Made by a program: the position numbers and the translations under genes
Notes under the pieces: generated by a model
Database searches by the model: none
What the model saw: only the letters and a program-made list of their open reading frames with translations
Told to the model about the DNA's origin: nothing
Shown: positions 34,251 through 47,458 of the stretch, one piece after another
Layout: each line of letters starts with the position of its first letter
How positions within the stretch are numbered: position 1 is the first letter of the stretch
Source: Paratinospora sagittata
Lineage: Eukaryota > Streptophyta > Magnoliopsida > Ranunculales > Menispermaceae
Assembly (NCBI GenBank): GCA_035771175.1
Contig: CM069607.1
Span: forward strand, 22,514,001 to 22,578,000
Length of the DNA: 64,000 nt
Direction of reading: 5' to 3'

Positions 34251-36008
34251 ACATTACTGAAACATTAAACAAGATCATTGGATACTCTGGTTAGTAATTT
34301 GGAATCATTAAAACGTCCACATTATAGGGTTCCTCGAGATAACAATCTCCCCATTTTTGATGATTTCTTACACTCGAATACCTTTTAGCTACGTGATACA
34401 TAAATACAGGTACTTTCATACACATCACATTAGCAGGGCATAGAGATATCAAAAATTGCATTCATTTAAGAAAGATAGACATTTAATGCTCAATGCAAAT
34501 TTAGAAACATAACAGTTAAAAAATTGTAGTCATGGTCAGATCAATTCAAACACACGAAGTGTCATTGTGTAACAACAAAACATCAAGTTTAATCATTAAA
34601 AATTCAAGTTCTCCCCCTAACTTGCAACTTCCTTTTGTAGCTCCCCAATTTGAGGTAATAACTTAACCAAATATTTCTCTAATTCTCCACCCCTTTTTGA
34701 AAACAACAAAAAGGTAGACTAGTTAGAACTAGGGCCTTTTACTTTTCTTTTTCTGTCATCATCTGCTTTCTTTTTTTAGCAACTTGAGCTTCTTGCTTTC
34801 GTCTGGAGTTGAGTTTGTTTCCTCATTTCCCTAAGAAATCTTTCAAGAGCAGGCATCGAAACACTAGATTTGTATTGATAAAAATTAGGATGAATTACTA
34901 TCAAACTGAGTACTAAAGGATGAATTAAAATTATTAAATTATTTCAAAACAAATCGATCAAAATCATGCAATTATGCAAATATGCATAACTTGCTGAGAA
35001 TCACTTGAGTAAAAGTTCTACATTATGTAAGTACTTCAAACTCTTGAAGCAAAAATTCTTGATTGCACAATTATCTTGTAAGCTTTAGAAGCGCAGCTCC
35101 TTGATCTTGATATTTGACATTACTGAAACATTTAACAAGATCATTGGATACTCTGGTTAGTAATTTGGAATCATTAAAACGTCCACATTATAGGGTTCCT
35201 CGAGATAACAATCTCTCCCTTTTTGATGATTTCATACACTCGAACACCTTTTAGCTAAGTGACACATAAATACAGGTACTTTCATACAGATCACATTAGC
35301 AGGGCATAGAGATATCAAATATTGCATTCATTTAAGATATATAGACATTTAATGCTCAATGCAAATTTAGAAACATAACAATTCAAAAAATGTAGTCGTG
35401 GTCAGATCAATTCAAACACACAAAGTGTCATTGTGTAACAACAAAACATCAAGTTTAATCATTAAAAATTCAAGTTCTCCCCCTAACTTGCAGATTCCTT
35501 TTGTAGCTCCCCTAATTGAGGTACTAACTTAACCTAGTATTTATCTAATTCTCCTCCCCTTTTTAAAAACAAAAAAAAGGTGGACTAGTTAAAACTGCGG
35601 ACTTTTCCTTTTCTTTTTCTGTCATCATCTGTTTTCTTTTTTGAGCAACTTGAGCTTCTTGCTTTCGTTTGGAGTTGACTTTGTTTCCTCATTTCGTTAA
35701 GAAATCTTTCAAGAGCAGGCTTCGAAACACTAGATTTGTATTGATTAAAATTAGGATGAATTACTGAACGATGAATTAAAATTATTAAATTATTTCAAAA
35801 CAAATCGATCAAAATCATGCAATTATGCAAATATGCATAACTTGCTGAGAATCACTTGAGTAAAAGTTCTACATTATCTAAGTACTTAAAACTCTTGAAG
35901 CTTTGATCTTGATTGCACAATTATCTTGTAAGCTTTAGAAGCGCAGGTCTTTGATCTTGATATTTGATATTAGTGAAACATTTAACAAGATCATTGGATA
36001 CTCTGGTG
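34250..36008. repeat. Satellite A, last two monomers before satellite B
   Basis: Two further monomers, anchored near 34721 and 35590, of the diverged subtypes also seen at 24-26 kb. The last unit has lost about 16 bp in the segment near 35765 (GAATTACTGAACGATG). It is cut off after GATACTCTGGTGA at about 36008, where satellite B begins. Confidence 0.85.
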
Positions 36009-36031
36009 ACTAATTTATACTCTTTTCTTCT
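36000..36031. other. Satellite A / satellite B junction
   Basis: Satellite A reads normally to ACTCTGGTGA (about 36008), where other monomers continue GTAATTTGGAATC. Here the sequence is CTAATTTATACTCTTTTCTTCTTTCC. From about 36016 it matches the satellite B half-monomer start ATTCTTTTCTTCTTTCC. There is no intervening transposon and no long overlap, so the two arrays meet directly. Confidence 0.85.
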
Positions 36032-36352
36032 TTCCAACTCATTAAATAACTAAAATAAGAGTTAAAACGATAACGTAAGGGTAATTGCAGGTTTACTTAT
36101 CGATTGCCGAAATGATACATCGTTTGGTAAATAATCGGTAAGTAAACCTTAAATAACCATAATTTTTTCGTTTTAACTATGATTTGAGTAATTGGAAATG
36201 CGGTAGAAAGAGGAAAAGAAGATCTAAAAGTTTATTGCGTTAACTTATATTAGAATCACTGGTAACCGATCATGGTTGACTAGTTCTTTGATCATTTAAA
36301 AGCAACGGGACAAGTTAACGAAAAGTAACTTAAAGCACCTAGTTTACTAGAT

Positions 36353-36698
36353 CGTTCTTTCCTCCTTCAAATACATTTTTAAATCACTAAAATCGGAGTT
36401 AAAACAAAAAACGTTAGTTTCATTTGAATTTTACCTTTCGATTGCGAAAATTATGCAATGTTCAGTAAACAGTCAGTAAGTAAACTTTCAATTACCATAA
36501 CTTTTTCGTTTAAACTTAAATTTGAGTAATTCAAATTGCACTGTAAAGCGAAAGAGAAGATCTACAAACTCATTTGCTTTGACTTACTTTTCGATCACCG
36601 ATAACTGGCCAAGGTTGATTAATACTTTAAATACTTAATAGCAACGGGACCGGTTACGGGTTATCGAAAAGTAACTTAAAGCACCTAGTTTACTAGAT
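36353..36698. repeat. Satellite B half-monomer type 2 (346 bp), representative
   Basis: It runs from CGTTCTTTCCTCC to the end of the shared box at 36698. It differs from type 1 by CAAATACATTTTTAAATCAC, GCGCTGTAAAGCG-like GC spots and the ACCGGTTACGGGTTA segment before the box. It derives from the same ancestor as type 1, since the common landmarks are in the same order. Confidence 0.85.
36665..36698. repeat. 34-bp box conserved between both satellite B half-monomers
   Basis: The segment from CGAAAAGTAACTTAAAGCAC to CTAGTTTACTAGAT is identical here (type 2) and at 36319-36352 (type 1), although the rest of the halves has diverged. It recurs in nearly every half-monomer through 64000, with few changes. 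It is the best-conserved part of the unit and includes the near-palindrome CTAGTTTACTAG. Confidence 0.8.
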
Positions 36699-37034
36699 AT
36701 TTTTTTCTTCTTTCCAACTCATATTAAATAACTAAAATAAGAGTTAAAACGATAACGTTAGGGTAATTTGAAGTTTACTTATCGATTGCCGAAATGATAC
36801 ATCGTTTGGTAAATAATCGGTAAGTAAAGTTTAAATAACCATAACTTTTTCGTTATAACTCTGATTTGAGTAATTGGAAATGCGGTAGAAAGAGGAAAAG
36901 AAGATCTAAAAGTTTATTGCGTTAACTTATATTAGAATCACTGGTAACCGATCATGGTTGACTAGTTCTTTGATCATTTAAAAGCAACGGGGCAAGTTAA
37001 CGAAAAGTAACTTAAAGCACCTAGTTTACTAGAT
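36699..37034. repeat. Satellite B half-monomer type 1 (336 bp), representative
   Basis: It runs from the base after the type-2 box through TTTCCAACTCATATTAAA, GATAACGTTAGGGTAA, AATGCGGTAGAAAGAGG and GGTAACCGATCATGG to the shared box ending at 37034. Types 1 and 2 together make the 682-bp dimer. Confidence 0.85.
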
Positions 37035-40000
37035 CGTTCTTTCCTCCTTCAAATACATTTTTAAATCACTAAAATCGAAGTTAAAACAAAAAACGTTAGT
37101 TTCATTTGAATTTTACCTTTCGATTGCTGAAATTATACAATGTTCGGCAAACAATCAGTAAGTAAACTTTCAATTACCATAACTTTTTTGTTTAAACTTG
37201 AATTTGAGTAATTCAAATTGCGCTGTAAAGCGAAAGAGAAGATCTACAAACTCATTTGCTTTAACTTACTTTTCGATCACCGATGACCGGTCAAGGTTGA
37301 TTAATACTTTAAATATTAAATAGCAACGGTACCGGTTAAGGGTTACCGAAAAGTAACTTAAAGCATCTAGTTTACTAGATATTCTTTTCTTCTTTCCGAC
37401 TCATATTAAATAACTAAAATAAGTGTTGAAGCGATAACGTTACGGTAATTTGAAGTTTACTTATCGATTGCCGGAATGATACATCGTTTGGTAAATAATT
37501 GGTAAGCAAACTTTAAATAACCATAACTTTTTCGTTTTAACTCTGATTTGAGTAATTGGAAATGCGGTAGAAAGAGGAAAAGAAGATCTAAAAGTTTATT
37601 GCGTTAACTTATATTAGAATCCCAGGTAACCGATCATGGTTGACTTGTTCTTTGATCATTTAAAAGCAACGGGACAAGTTAACGAAAAGTAACTTAGAGC
37701 ACCTAGTTTACTAGATCGTTCTTTCCTCCTTCAAATACATTTTTAAATCACAAAATCGGAGTTAAAACAAAAAATGTTAGTTTCATTTGAATTTTACCTT
37801 TCGATTGCGGAAATTATACATTGTTCGGTAAACAATCAGTAAGTAAACTTTCAATTAGTATAACTTTTTAGTTTTAACTTGAATTTGAGTAATTCAAATT
37901 GCGCTGTAAAGCAAAAGAGAAGATCTAAAAACTCATTTGCTTTAACTGACTTTTTGAACACCGATGATCGGTCAAGGTTGATTAATACTTTAAATATTTA
38001 ATAGCAACGGGACCAGTTACGGGTTACCGAAAAGTAACTTAAAGCACCTAGTTTACTAGATATTCTTTTCTTCTTTCCAACTCATTAAATAACTAAAATA
38101 AGAGTTAAAACGATAACGTTAGGGTAATTTTAAGTTTACTTATCGATTGTTGAAATGATACATCGTTTGGTAAATAATCCTTAAGAAAACTTTAAATAAC
38201 CATAACTTTTTCGTTTTAACTCTGATTTGAGTAATTGGAAATGCGGTAGAAAGAGGAAAAGAAGATCTAAAAGTTTATTGCGTTAACTTATATTAGAATC
38301 CCTGGTAACCGATCATGGTTGACTTGTTCTTTGATCATTTAAAAGTAACGGGACAAGTTAACGAAAAGGAACTTAGAGCACCTAGTTTACTAGATCGTTC
38401 TTTCCTCCTTCAAATACATTTTTAAATCACAAAATCGGAGTTAAAATAAAAAACGTTAGTTTCATTTGAATTTTACCTTTCGATTGCGGAAATTATACAT
38501 TGTTCGGTAAACAATCAGTAAGTAAACTTTCAATTAGTATAACTTTTTAGTTTTAACTTGAATTTGAGTAATTCAAATTGCGCTGTAAAGCAAAAGAGAA
38601 CATCTAAAAACTCATTTGCTTTAACTTACTTTTCGAACACCGATGATCGGTCAAGGTTGATTAATACTTTAAATATTTAATAGCAACGGGACCGGTTACG
38701 GGTTACCGAAAAGTAACTTAAAGCACCTAGTTTACAAGATATTCCTTTCTTCTTTCCAACTCATTAAATAACTAAAATAAGAGTTAAAATGATCACGTTA
38801 GGGTAATTTTAAGTTTACTTATCGATTACTGAAATGATACATCGTTTGGTAAATAATTGGTAAGTAAATTTTAAATAACCATAACTTTTTCGTTTTAACT
38901 ATGATTTGAGTAATTGGAAATGCGGTAGAAAGAGGAAAAGAAGATCTAAAAGTTTATTGCATTAACTTATATTAGAATCACTGGTAACCGATCATGGTTG
39001 ACTAATTCTTTGATCATTTAAAAGCAAAGGGACAAGTTAACGAAAAGTAATTTAAAGCACCTAGTTTACAAGATCCTAATTTCCTCCTTCAAATACATTT
39101 TTAAATCACTAAAATCGGAGTTAAAACAAAAAACGTTAGTTTCATTTGAATTTTAGCTTTCGATTGCGGAAATTATACATTGTTCGGTAAACAGTCAGTA
39201 AGTAAACTTTCGATTAGCATAACTTTTTAGTTTTAACTTGAATTTGAGTAATTCAAACTGCATTGTAAAGCGGAAGAAAAGATCTACAAACTCATTTACT
39301 TTAACTTACTTTTCGATCACCGATGACCGGTCAAGGTTGATTAATATTTTAAATATTTAATAGCAACGGGACCGGTTACGGGTTACCGATAAGTAACTTA
39401 AAGCACCAAGGTTACTAGATATTTTTTTCTTCTTTCCAACTCATATTAAATAACTAAAATAAGTGTTGAAACGATAACGTAAGGGTAATTGGAGGTTTAC
39501 TTATCGATTGCCGAAATGATACATCGTTTGGTAAATAATCGGTAAGTAAACTTTAAATAACCATAATTTTTTCGTTTTAACTATGATTTGAGTAATTGGA
39601 AATGCGGTAGAAAGAGGAAAAGAAGATCTAAAAGTTTATTGCGTTAACTTATATTAGAATCACTGGTAACCGATCATGGTTGACTAGTTCTTTGATCATT
39701 TAAAAGCAACGGGACAAGTTAACGAAAAGTAACTTAAAGCACCTAGTTTACTAGATCGTTCTTTCCTCCTTCAAATACATTTTTAAATCACTAGAATCGG
39801 AGTTAAAACAAAAAACGTTAGTTTCATTTGAATTTTACCTTTCGATTGCGGAAATTATGCAATGTTCAGTAAACAGTCAGTAAGTAAACTTTCAATTACC
39901 ATAACTTTTTCGTTTAAACTTAAATTTGAGTAATTCAAATTGCGCTGTAAAGCGAAAGAGAAGATCTACAAACTCATTTGCTTTGACTTACTTTTCGATC

Positions 40001-40849
40001 ACCGATAACCGGCCAAGGTTGATTAATACTTTAAATACTTAATAGCAACGGGACCGGTTACGGGTTATCGAAAAGTAACTTAAAGCACCTAGTTTACTAG
40101 ATATTCTTTTCTTCTTTCCAACTCATATTAAATAACTAAAATAAGAGTTAAAACGATAACGTTAGGGTAATTTGAAGTTTACTTATCGATTGCCGAAATG
40201 ATACATCGTTTGGTAAATAATCGGTAAGTAAAGTTTAAATAACCATAACTTTTTCGTTATAACTCTGATTTGAGTAATTGGAAATGCGGTAGAAAGAGGA
40301 AAAGAAGATCTAAAAGTTTATTGCGTTAACTTATATTAGAATCACTGGTAACCGATCATTGTTGACTAGTTCTTTTATCATTTAAAAGCAACGGGGCAAG
40401 TTAACGAAAAGTAACTTAAAGCACCTAGTTTACTAGATCGTTCTTTCCTCCTTCAAATACATTTTTAAATCACTAAAATCGAAGTTCAAACAAAAAAAGT
40501 TAGTTTCATTTGAATTTTACCTTTCGATTGCGGAAATTATGCAATGTTCAGTAAACAATCAGTAAGTAAACTTTCAATTACCATAACTTTTTCGTTTAAA
40601 CTTAAATTTGAGTAATTCAAATTGCGCCGTAAAGCGAAAGAGAAGATCTACAAACTCATTTTCTTTGACTTACTTTTCGATCATCGATGACCGGCCATGG
40701 TTGATTAATACTTTAAATACTTAATAGCAACGGGACCGGTTACGGGTTATCGAAAAGTAACTTAAAGCACCTAGTTTACTAGACATTCTTTTCTTCTTTC
40801 CAACTCATATTAAATAACTAAAATAAGAGTTAAAACGATAACGTTAGGG

Positions 40850-41800
40850 TAATTTGACATTTAGTTATCTATTGCTGAAAGGATACGTCGTTTGTTAAAT
40901 AATCTGTAAGTAAACTTTAAATAACCATAACTTTTTCGTTTTAACTCTGATTTGAGTAGTTGGAAATGCGGTAGAAAGCGGAAAAGAAGATCTAAAAGTT
41001 TATTGCGATAACTTATATTAGAATCACTGGTAACCGATCATGGTTGACTAGTTCTTTGATCATTTAAAAGCAACGGGACAAGTTAACGAAAAGTAACTTA
41101 AAGCACCTAGTTTACTAGATCGTTATTTCCTCCTTCAAAAAATGTTAGTTTCATTTGAATTTTACCTTTTGATTGCGAAAATTATACAATGTTCGGTAAA
41201 CAGTCAGTAAGTACACTTTCAATTACCATAACTTTTTTGTTTAAACTTGAATTTGAGTAATTCAAATTGCGCTGTAAAGCGAAAGAGAAGATCTACAAAC
41301 TCATTTGCTTTAGCTTACTTTTCGATCACCGATGACCGGCCAAGGTTGATTAATACTTTAAATACTTAATAGCAACGGGACCGGTTGCGGGTTACCGAAA
41401 AGTAACTTAAAGTACCAAGTTTACTAGATATTCTTTTCTTCTTTCCAACTCATATTAAATAAGTAAAATAAAAGTTAAAACGATAACGTTAGGGTAATTT
41501 GACGTTTACTTATCGATTGCTGAAATGATACATCGTTTGGTAAATAATCGGTAAGTAAACTTTAAATAACCATAATTTTTTCATTTTAACTATGATTTGA
41601 GTAATTGGAAATGCGGTAGAAAGAGGAAAATAAGATCTAAAAATTTATTGCGTTAACTTATATTAGAATCGCTGGTAACCGATCAAGGTTGACTAATTCT
41701 TTGATCATTTAAAAGCAACGGGACAAGTTAACGAAAAGTAACTTAAAGCACCAAGTTTAGTAGATCCTTCTTTCCTCCTTCAAATACATTTTTAAATCCC
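40850..41800. repeat. Satellite B block repeated at 42860-43790 (three-dimer offset, ~2009 bp)
   Basis: Both blocks carry the 37-bp deletion subtype (TCCTTCAAAAAATGTTAG near 41137 and 43147), then CTTTAGCTTACTTTTCG and AAAGTACCAAGTTTACTAG. The offset of 2009 bp equals three dimers less the deletion. Confidence 0.8.
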
Positions 41801-44800
41801 TAAAATCGGAGTTAAAACAAAAAACATTAGGGTCATTTGAATATTACCTTTCGATTGCGGAATTTATACATTGTTCGGTAAAGAATCAGTAAGTAAACTT
41901 TCAATTACCATAACTTTTTAGTTTTAACTTGAATTTGAGTAAGTCAAATTGCGCTGTAAAGCAAAAGAGAAGGTCTACAAACACATTTGCTTTAACTTAC
42001 TTTTCGATCACCGATGACCGGTCCAGGTTGATTAATACTTTAAATATTTAATAGCAACGGGACCGGTTACGGGTTATCGAAAAGTAACTTAAAGCACCTA
42101 GTTTACTAGACATTCTTTTCTTCTTTCCAACTCATATTAAATAACTAAAATAAGAGTTAAAACGATAACGTTAGGGTAATTTGACGTTTACTTATCGATT
42201 GCTGAAAGGATACATTGTTTGTTAAATAATCTGTAAGTAAACTTTAAATAACCATAACTTTTTCGTTTTAACTCTGATTTGAGTAGTTGGAAATGCGGTA
42301 GAAAGCGGAAAAGAAGATCTAAAAGTTTATTGCGTTAACTTATATTAGAATCACTGGTAACCGATCATGGTTGACTAGTTCTTTGAACATTTAAAAGCAA
42401 CGGGACAAGTTAACGAAAAGTAACTTAAAGCACCTAGTTTAGTAGATCCTTCTTTCCTCCTTCAAATACATTTTTATATCACTAAAATCGGAGTTAAAAC
42501 AAAAAACGTTAGTTTCATTTGAATTTTACCTTTCGATTGCGGAACTTATACATTGTTTGGTAAACAATCAATAAGTAAACTTTCAATTAGTATAACTTTT
42601 AAGTTTTAACTTGAATTTGAGTAATTCAAATTGCGCTGTGAAGCAAAAGAGAAGATCTAAAAACTCATTTGCTTTAACTTACTTTTCGAACACCGATGAT
42701 CGGTCAAGGTTGATTAATACTTTAAATATTTAATAGCAACGGGACCGGTTACGGGTTATCGAAAAGTAACTTAATGCACCTAGTTTACTAGACATTCTTT
42801 TATTCTTTCCAACTCATATTAAATAACTAAAATAAGAGTTAAAACGATAACGTTAGGGTAATTTGACGTTTACTTATCGATTGCTTAAAGGATACATCGT
42901 TTGTTAAATAATCTGTAAGTAAACTTTAAATAACCATAACTTTTTCGTTTTAACTCTGATTTGAGTAGTTGGAAATGCGGTAGAAAGCGGAAAAGAAGAT
43001 CTAAAAGTTTATTGCGATAACTTATATTAGAATCACTGGTAACCGATCATGGTTGACTAGTTCTTTGATCATTTAAAAGCAACGGGACAAGTTAACGAAA
43101 AGTAACTTAAAGCACCTAGTTTACTAGATCGTTATTTCCTCCTTCAAAAAATGTTAGTTTCATTTGAATTTTACCTTTTGATTGCGAAAATTATACAATG
43201 TTCGGTAAACAGTCAGTAAGTACACTTTCAATTACCATAACTTTTTTGTTTAAACTTGAATTTGAGTAATTCAAATTGCGCTGTAAAGCGAAAGAGAAGA
43301 TCTACAAACTCATTTGCTTTAGCTTACTTTTCGATCACCGATGACCGGCCAAGGTTGATTAATACTTTAAATACTTAATAGCAACGGGACCGGTTGCGTG
43401 TTACCGAAAAGTAACTTAAAGTACCAAGTTTACTAGATATTCTTTTCTTGTTTCCAACTCATATTAAATAAGTAAAATAAAAGTTAAAACGATAACGTTA
43501 GGGTAATTTGACGTTTACTTATCGATTGCTGAAATGATACATCGTTTGGTAAATAATCGGTAAGTAAACTTTAAATAACTATAATTTTTTCGTTTTAACT
43601 ATGATTTGAGTAATTGGAAATGCGGTAGAAAGAGGAAAAGAAGATCTAAAAATTTATTGCGTTAATTTATATTAGAATCGCTGGTAACCGATCAAGGTTG
43701 ACTAATTCTTTGATCATTTAAAAGCAACGGGACAAGTTAAGGAAAAGTAACTTAAAGCACCAAGTTTAGTAGATCCTTCTTTCCTCCTTCAAATACATTT
43801 TTATATCACTAAAATCGGAGTTAAAACAAAAAACGTTAGTTTCATTTGAATTTTACCTTTCGATTGCGGAACTTATACATTGTTCGGTAAACAATCAGTA
43901 AGTAAACTTTCAATTAGTATAACTTTTTAGTTTTAACTTGAATTTGAGTAATTCAAATTGCGCTGTAAAGCAAAAGAGAAGATCTAAAAACTCATTTGCT
44001 TTAACTTACTTTTCGAACACCGATGATCGGTCAAGGTTGATTAATACTTTAAATAGTTAATAGCAACGGGACCAGTTACGGGTTATCGAAAAGTAACTTA
44101 AAGGACCTAGTTTACTAGACATTCTTTTCTTCTTTCCAACTCATATTAAATAACTAAAATAAGAGTTAAAACGATAACGTTAGGGTAATTTGACGTTTAC
44201 TTATCAATTGCTGAAAGGATACATCGTTTGTTAAATAATCTATAAGTAAACTTTAAATAACCATAACTTTTTCGTTTTAACTCTGATTTGAGTAATTGGA
44301 AATGCGGTAGAAAGAGGAAAAGAAGATCTAAAAGTTTATTGCATTAACTTATATTAGAATCACTGGTAATCGATCATGGTTGACTAATTCTTTGATCATT
44401 TAAAAGCAACGGGACAAGTTAACGAAAAGTAACTTAAAGTACCTAGTTTACAAGATCCTAATTTCCTCCTTCAAATATATTTTTAAATCACTAAAATCAG
44501 AGTTAAAACAAAAAACGTTAGTTTCATTTGAATTTTAGCTTTCGATTGCGGAAATTATACATTGTTCGGTAAACAGTCAGTAAGTAAACTTTCGATTAGC
44601 ATAACTTTTTAGTTTTAACTTGAATTTGAGTAATTCAAACTGCACTGTAAAGCGGAAGAAAAGATCTACAAACTCATTCGCTTTAACGAACTTTTCGATC
44701 ACCGATGACCGGTCAAGGTTGATTAATATTTTAAATATTTAATACCAATTGGACCGGTTGCGAGTTACCGAAAAGTAACTTAAAGCACCTAGTTTACTAG

Positions 44801-47458
44801 ATATTCTTTTCTTGTTTCCAACTCATATTAAATAACTAAAATAAGTGTTGAAACGATAACGTAAGGGTAATTGGAGGTTTACTTATCGATTGCCGAAATG
44901 ATACATCGTTTGGTAAATAATCGGTAAGTAAACTTTAAATAACCATAACTTTTTCGTTTTAACTCTGATTTGAGTAATTGGAAATGCGGTAGAAAAAGGA
45001 AAAAAGATCTAAGAGTTTATTGCGTTAACTTATATTAGAATCACTGGTAACCGATCATGGTTGACTAGTTCTTTGATCATTTAAAAGCAACGGGACAAGT
45101 TAACGAAAAGTGACTTAAAGCACCTAGTTTACTTGATCGTTCTTTCCTCCATCAAATACATTTTTAAATCACTAAAATTGGAGTTAAAACAAAAAACGTT
45201 AGTTTCATTTGAATTTTACCTTTTGATTGCGGAAATTATACAATGTTCGGGAAACAGTCAGTAAGTACACTTTCAATTACCATAACTTTTTTGTTTAAAC
45301 TTGAATTTGAGTAATTCAAATTGCGCTGTAAAGCGAAAGGGAAGATCTACAAACTCATTTGCTTTAACTTACTTTTCGATCACCGATGACCGGCCAAGGT
45401 TGATTAATACTTTAAATACTTAATACCAATGGGACCGGTTGCGGGTTACCGAAAAGTAACTTAAAGCACCTAGTTTACTAGATATTCTTTTCTTGTTTCC
45501 AACTCATATTAAATAACTAAAATAAGAGTTAAAACGATAACGTTAGGGTAATTTGACGTTTACTTATCAATTGCTGAAAGGATACATCGTTTGTTAAATA
45601 ATCTATAAGTAAACTTAAATAACAATAACTTTTTCGTTTTAACTCTGATTTGAGTAATTGGAAATGCGGTAGAAAGAGGAAAAGAAGATCTAAAAGTTTA
45701 TTGCGTTAACTTATATTAGAATCGCTGGTAACCGATCATGGTTGACTAATTGTTTGATCATTTAAAAGCAACGGGACAAGTTAACGAAAAGTAACTTAAA
45801 GCACCTAGTTTAGTAGATCCTTCTTTCCTCCTTCAAATACATTTTTATGTCACTAAAATCGGAGTTAAAACAAAAAACGTTAGTTTCATTTGAATTTTAC
45901 CTTTCGATTGCGGAACTTATACATTGTTCGGTAAACAATCAGCAAGTAAACTTTCAATTAGCATAACTTTCTTGTTTTAACTTGAATTTGAGTAATTCAA
46001 ATTGCGCTATAAAGCAAAAGAGAAGATCTAAAAACTCATTTGCTTTAACTTACTTTTCGAACACCGGTGATCGGTCAAGGTTGATTAATACTTTAAATAT
46101 TTAATAGCAACGGGACCGCTTACGGGTTACCGAAAAGTAACTTAAAGCACCTAGTTTACTAGATATTCTTTTCCTCTTTCCAACTCATTAAATAACTAAA
46201 ATAAGAGTTAAAACGATAACGTTAGGGTAATTTTAAGTTTACTTATCGATTGCTGAAATGATACATCGTTTGGTAAATAATCGGTAAGTAAACTTTAAAT
46301 AACCATAACTTTTTCGTTTTAACTCTGATTTGAGTAATTGGAAATGCGGTAGAAAGAGGAAAAGAAGATCTAAAAGTTTATTGCATTAACTTATATTAGA
46401 ATCACTGGTAACCGATCATGGTTGACTAATTCTTTGATCATTTGAAAGCAACGGGACAAGTTAACGAAAAGTAACTTAAAGCACCTAGTTTACAAGATCC
46501 TAATTTCCTCCTTCAAATATATTTTTAAATCACTAAAATTAGAGTTTAAACAAAAAACGTTAGTTTCATTTGAATTTTAGCTTTCGATTGCGGAAATTAT
46601 ACATTGTTCGGTAAACAGTCAGTAAGTAAACTTTCGATTAGCATAACTTTTTAGTTTTAACTTGAATTTGAGTAATTGGAAATGCGGTAGAAATAGGAAA
46701 AGAAGATCTAAAAGTTTATTGCGTTAACTTATATTAGAATCACTGGTAACCGATCATGGTTGACTAATTCTTTGATCATTTAAAAACAACGAGACAAGTT
46801 AACGAAAAGTAACTTAAAGCACCTAGTTTGGTAGATCCTTCTTTCCTCCTTCAAATACATTTTTATATCACTAAAATCGGAGTTAAAACAAAAAACGTTA
46901 GTTTCATTTGAATTTTACCTTTCGATTGCGGAACTTATACATTGTTCGGTAAACAATCAGTAAGTAAACTTTCAATTAGTATAACTTTTTAGTTTTAACT
47001 TGAATTTGAGTAATTCAAATTGCGCTGTAAAGCAAAAGAGAAGATCTAAAAACTCATTTGCTTTAACTTACTTTTCGAACACCGATGATCGGTCAAGGTT
47101 GATTAATACTTTAAATATTTAATGGCAACGGGACCGCTTACGGGTTACCGAAAAGTAACTTAAAGCACCTAGTTTACTAGATATTCTTTTCCTCTTTCCA
47201 ACTCATTAAATAACTAAAATAAGAGTTAAAACGATAACGTTAGGGTAATTTTAAGTTTACTTATCGATTGCTGAAATGATACATCGTTTGGTAAATAATC
47301 GGTAAGTAAACTTTAAATAACCATAACTTTTTCGTTTTAACTCTGATTTGAGTAATTGGAAATGCGGTAGAAAGAGGAAAAGAAGATCTAAAAGTTTATT
47401 GCATTAACTTATATTAGAATCACTGGTAACCGATCATGGTTGACTAATTCTTTTCTTC

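Larger units (their letters stand above)
36031..37120. repeat. Satellite B block repeated at 39433-40524 (five-dimer offset, ~3402 bp)
   Basis: Shared private variants link the two blocks: AACGTAAGGGTAATTG with CATAATTTTTTCG (36073/39477), TTATGCAATGTTCAGTAAACAG (36450/39853), AAGTAAAGTTTAAATAACC (36820/40225), GTTATAACTCTG and CAACGGGGCAAG (36985/40389). The offset is about 3402-3405 bp, or five dimers. Similarity drops after about 37120. Confidence 0.8.

Noticed and set aside
36970..37000. CENP-B-box-like AGCAACGGGA in satellite B
   Set aside because: Only the CGGGA end and a few other positions fit. Several essential positions of the box differ, so it is not a credible CENP-B site.
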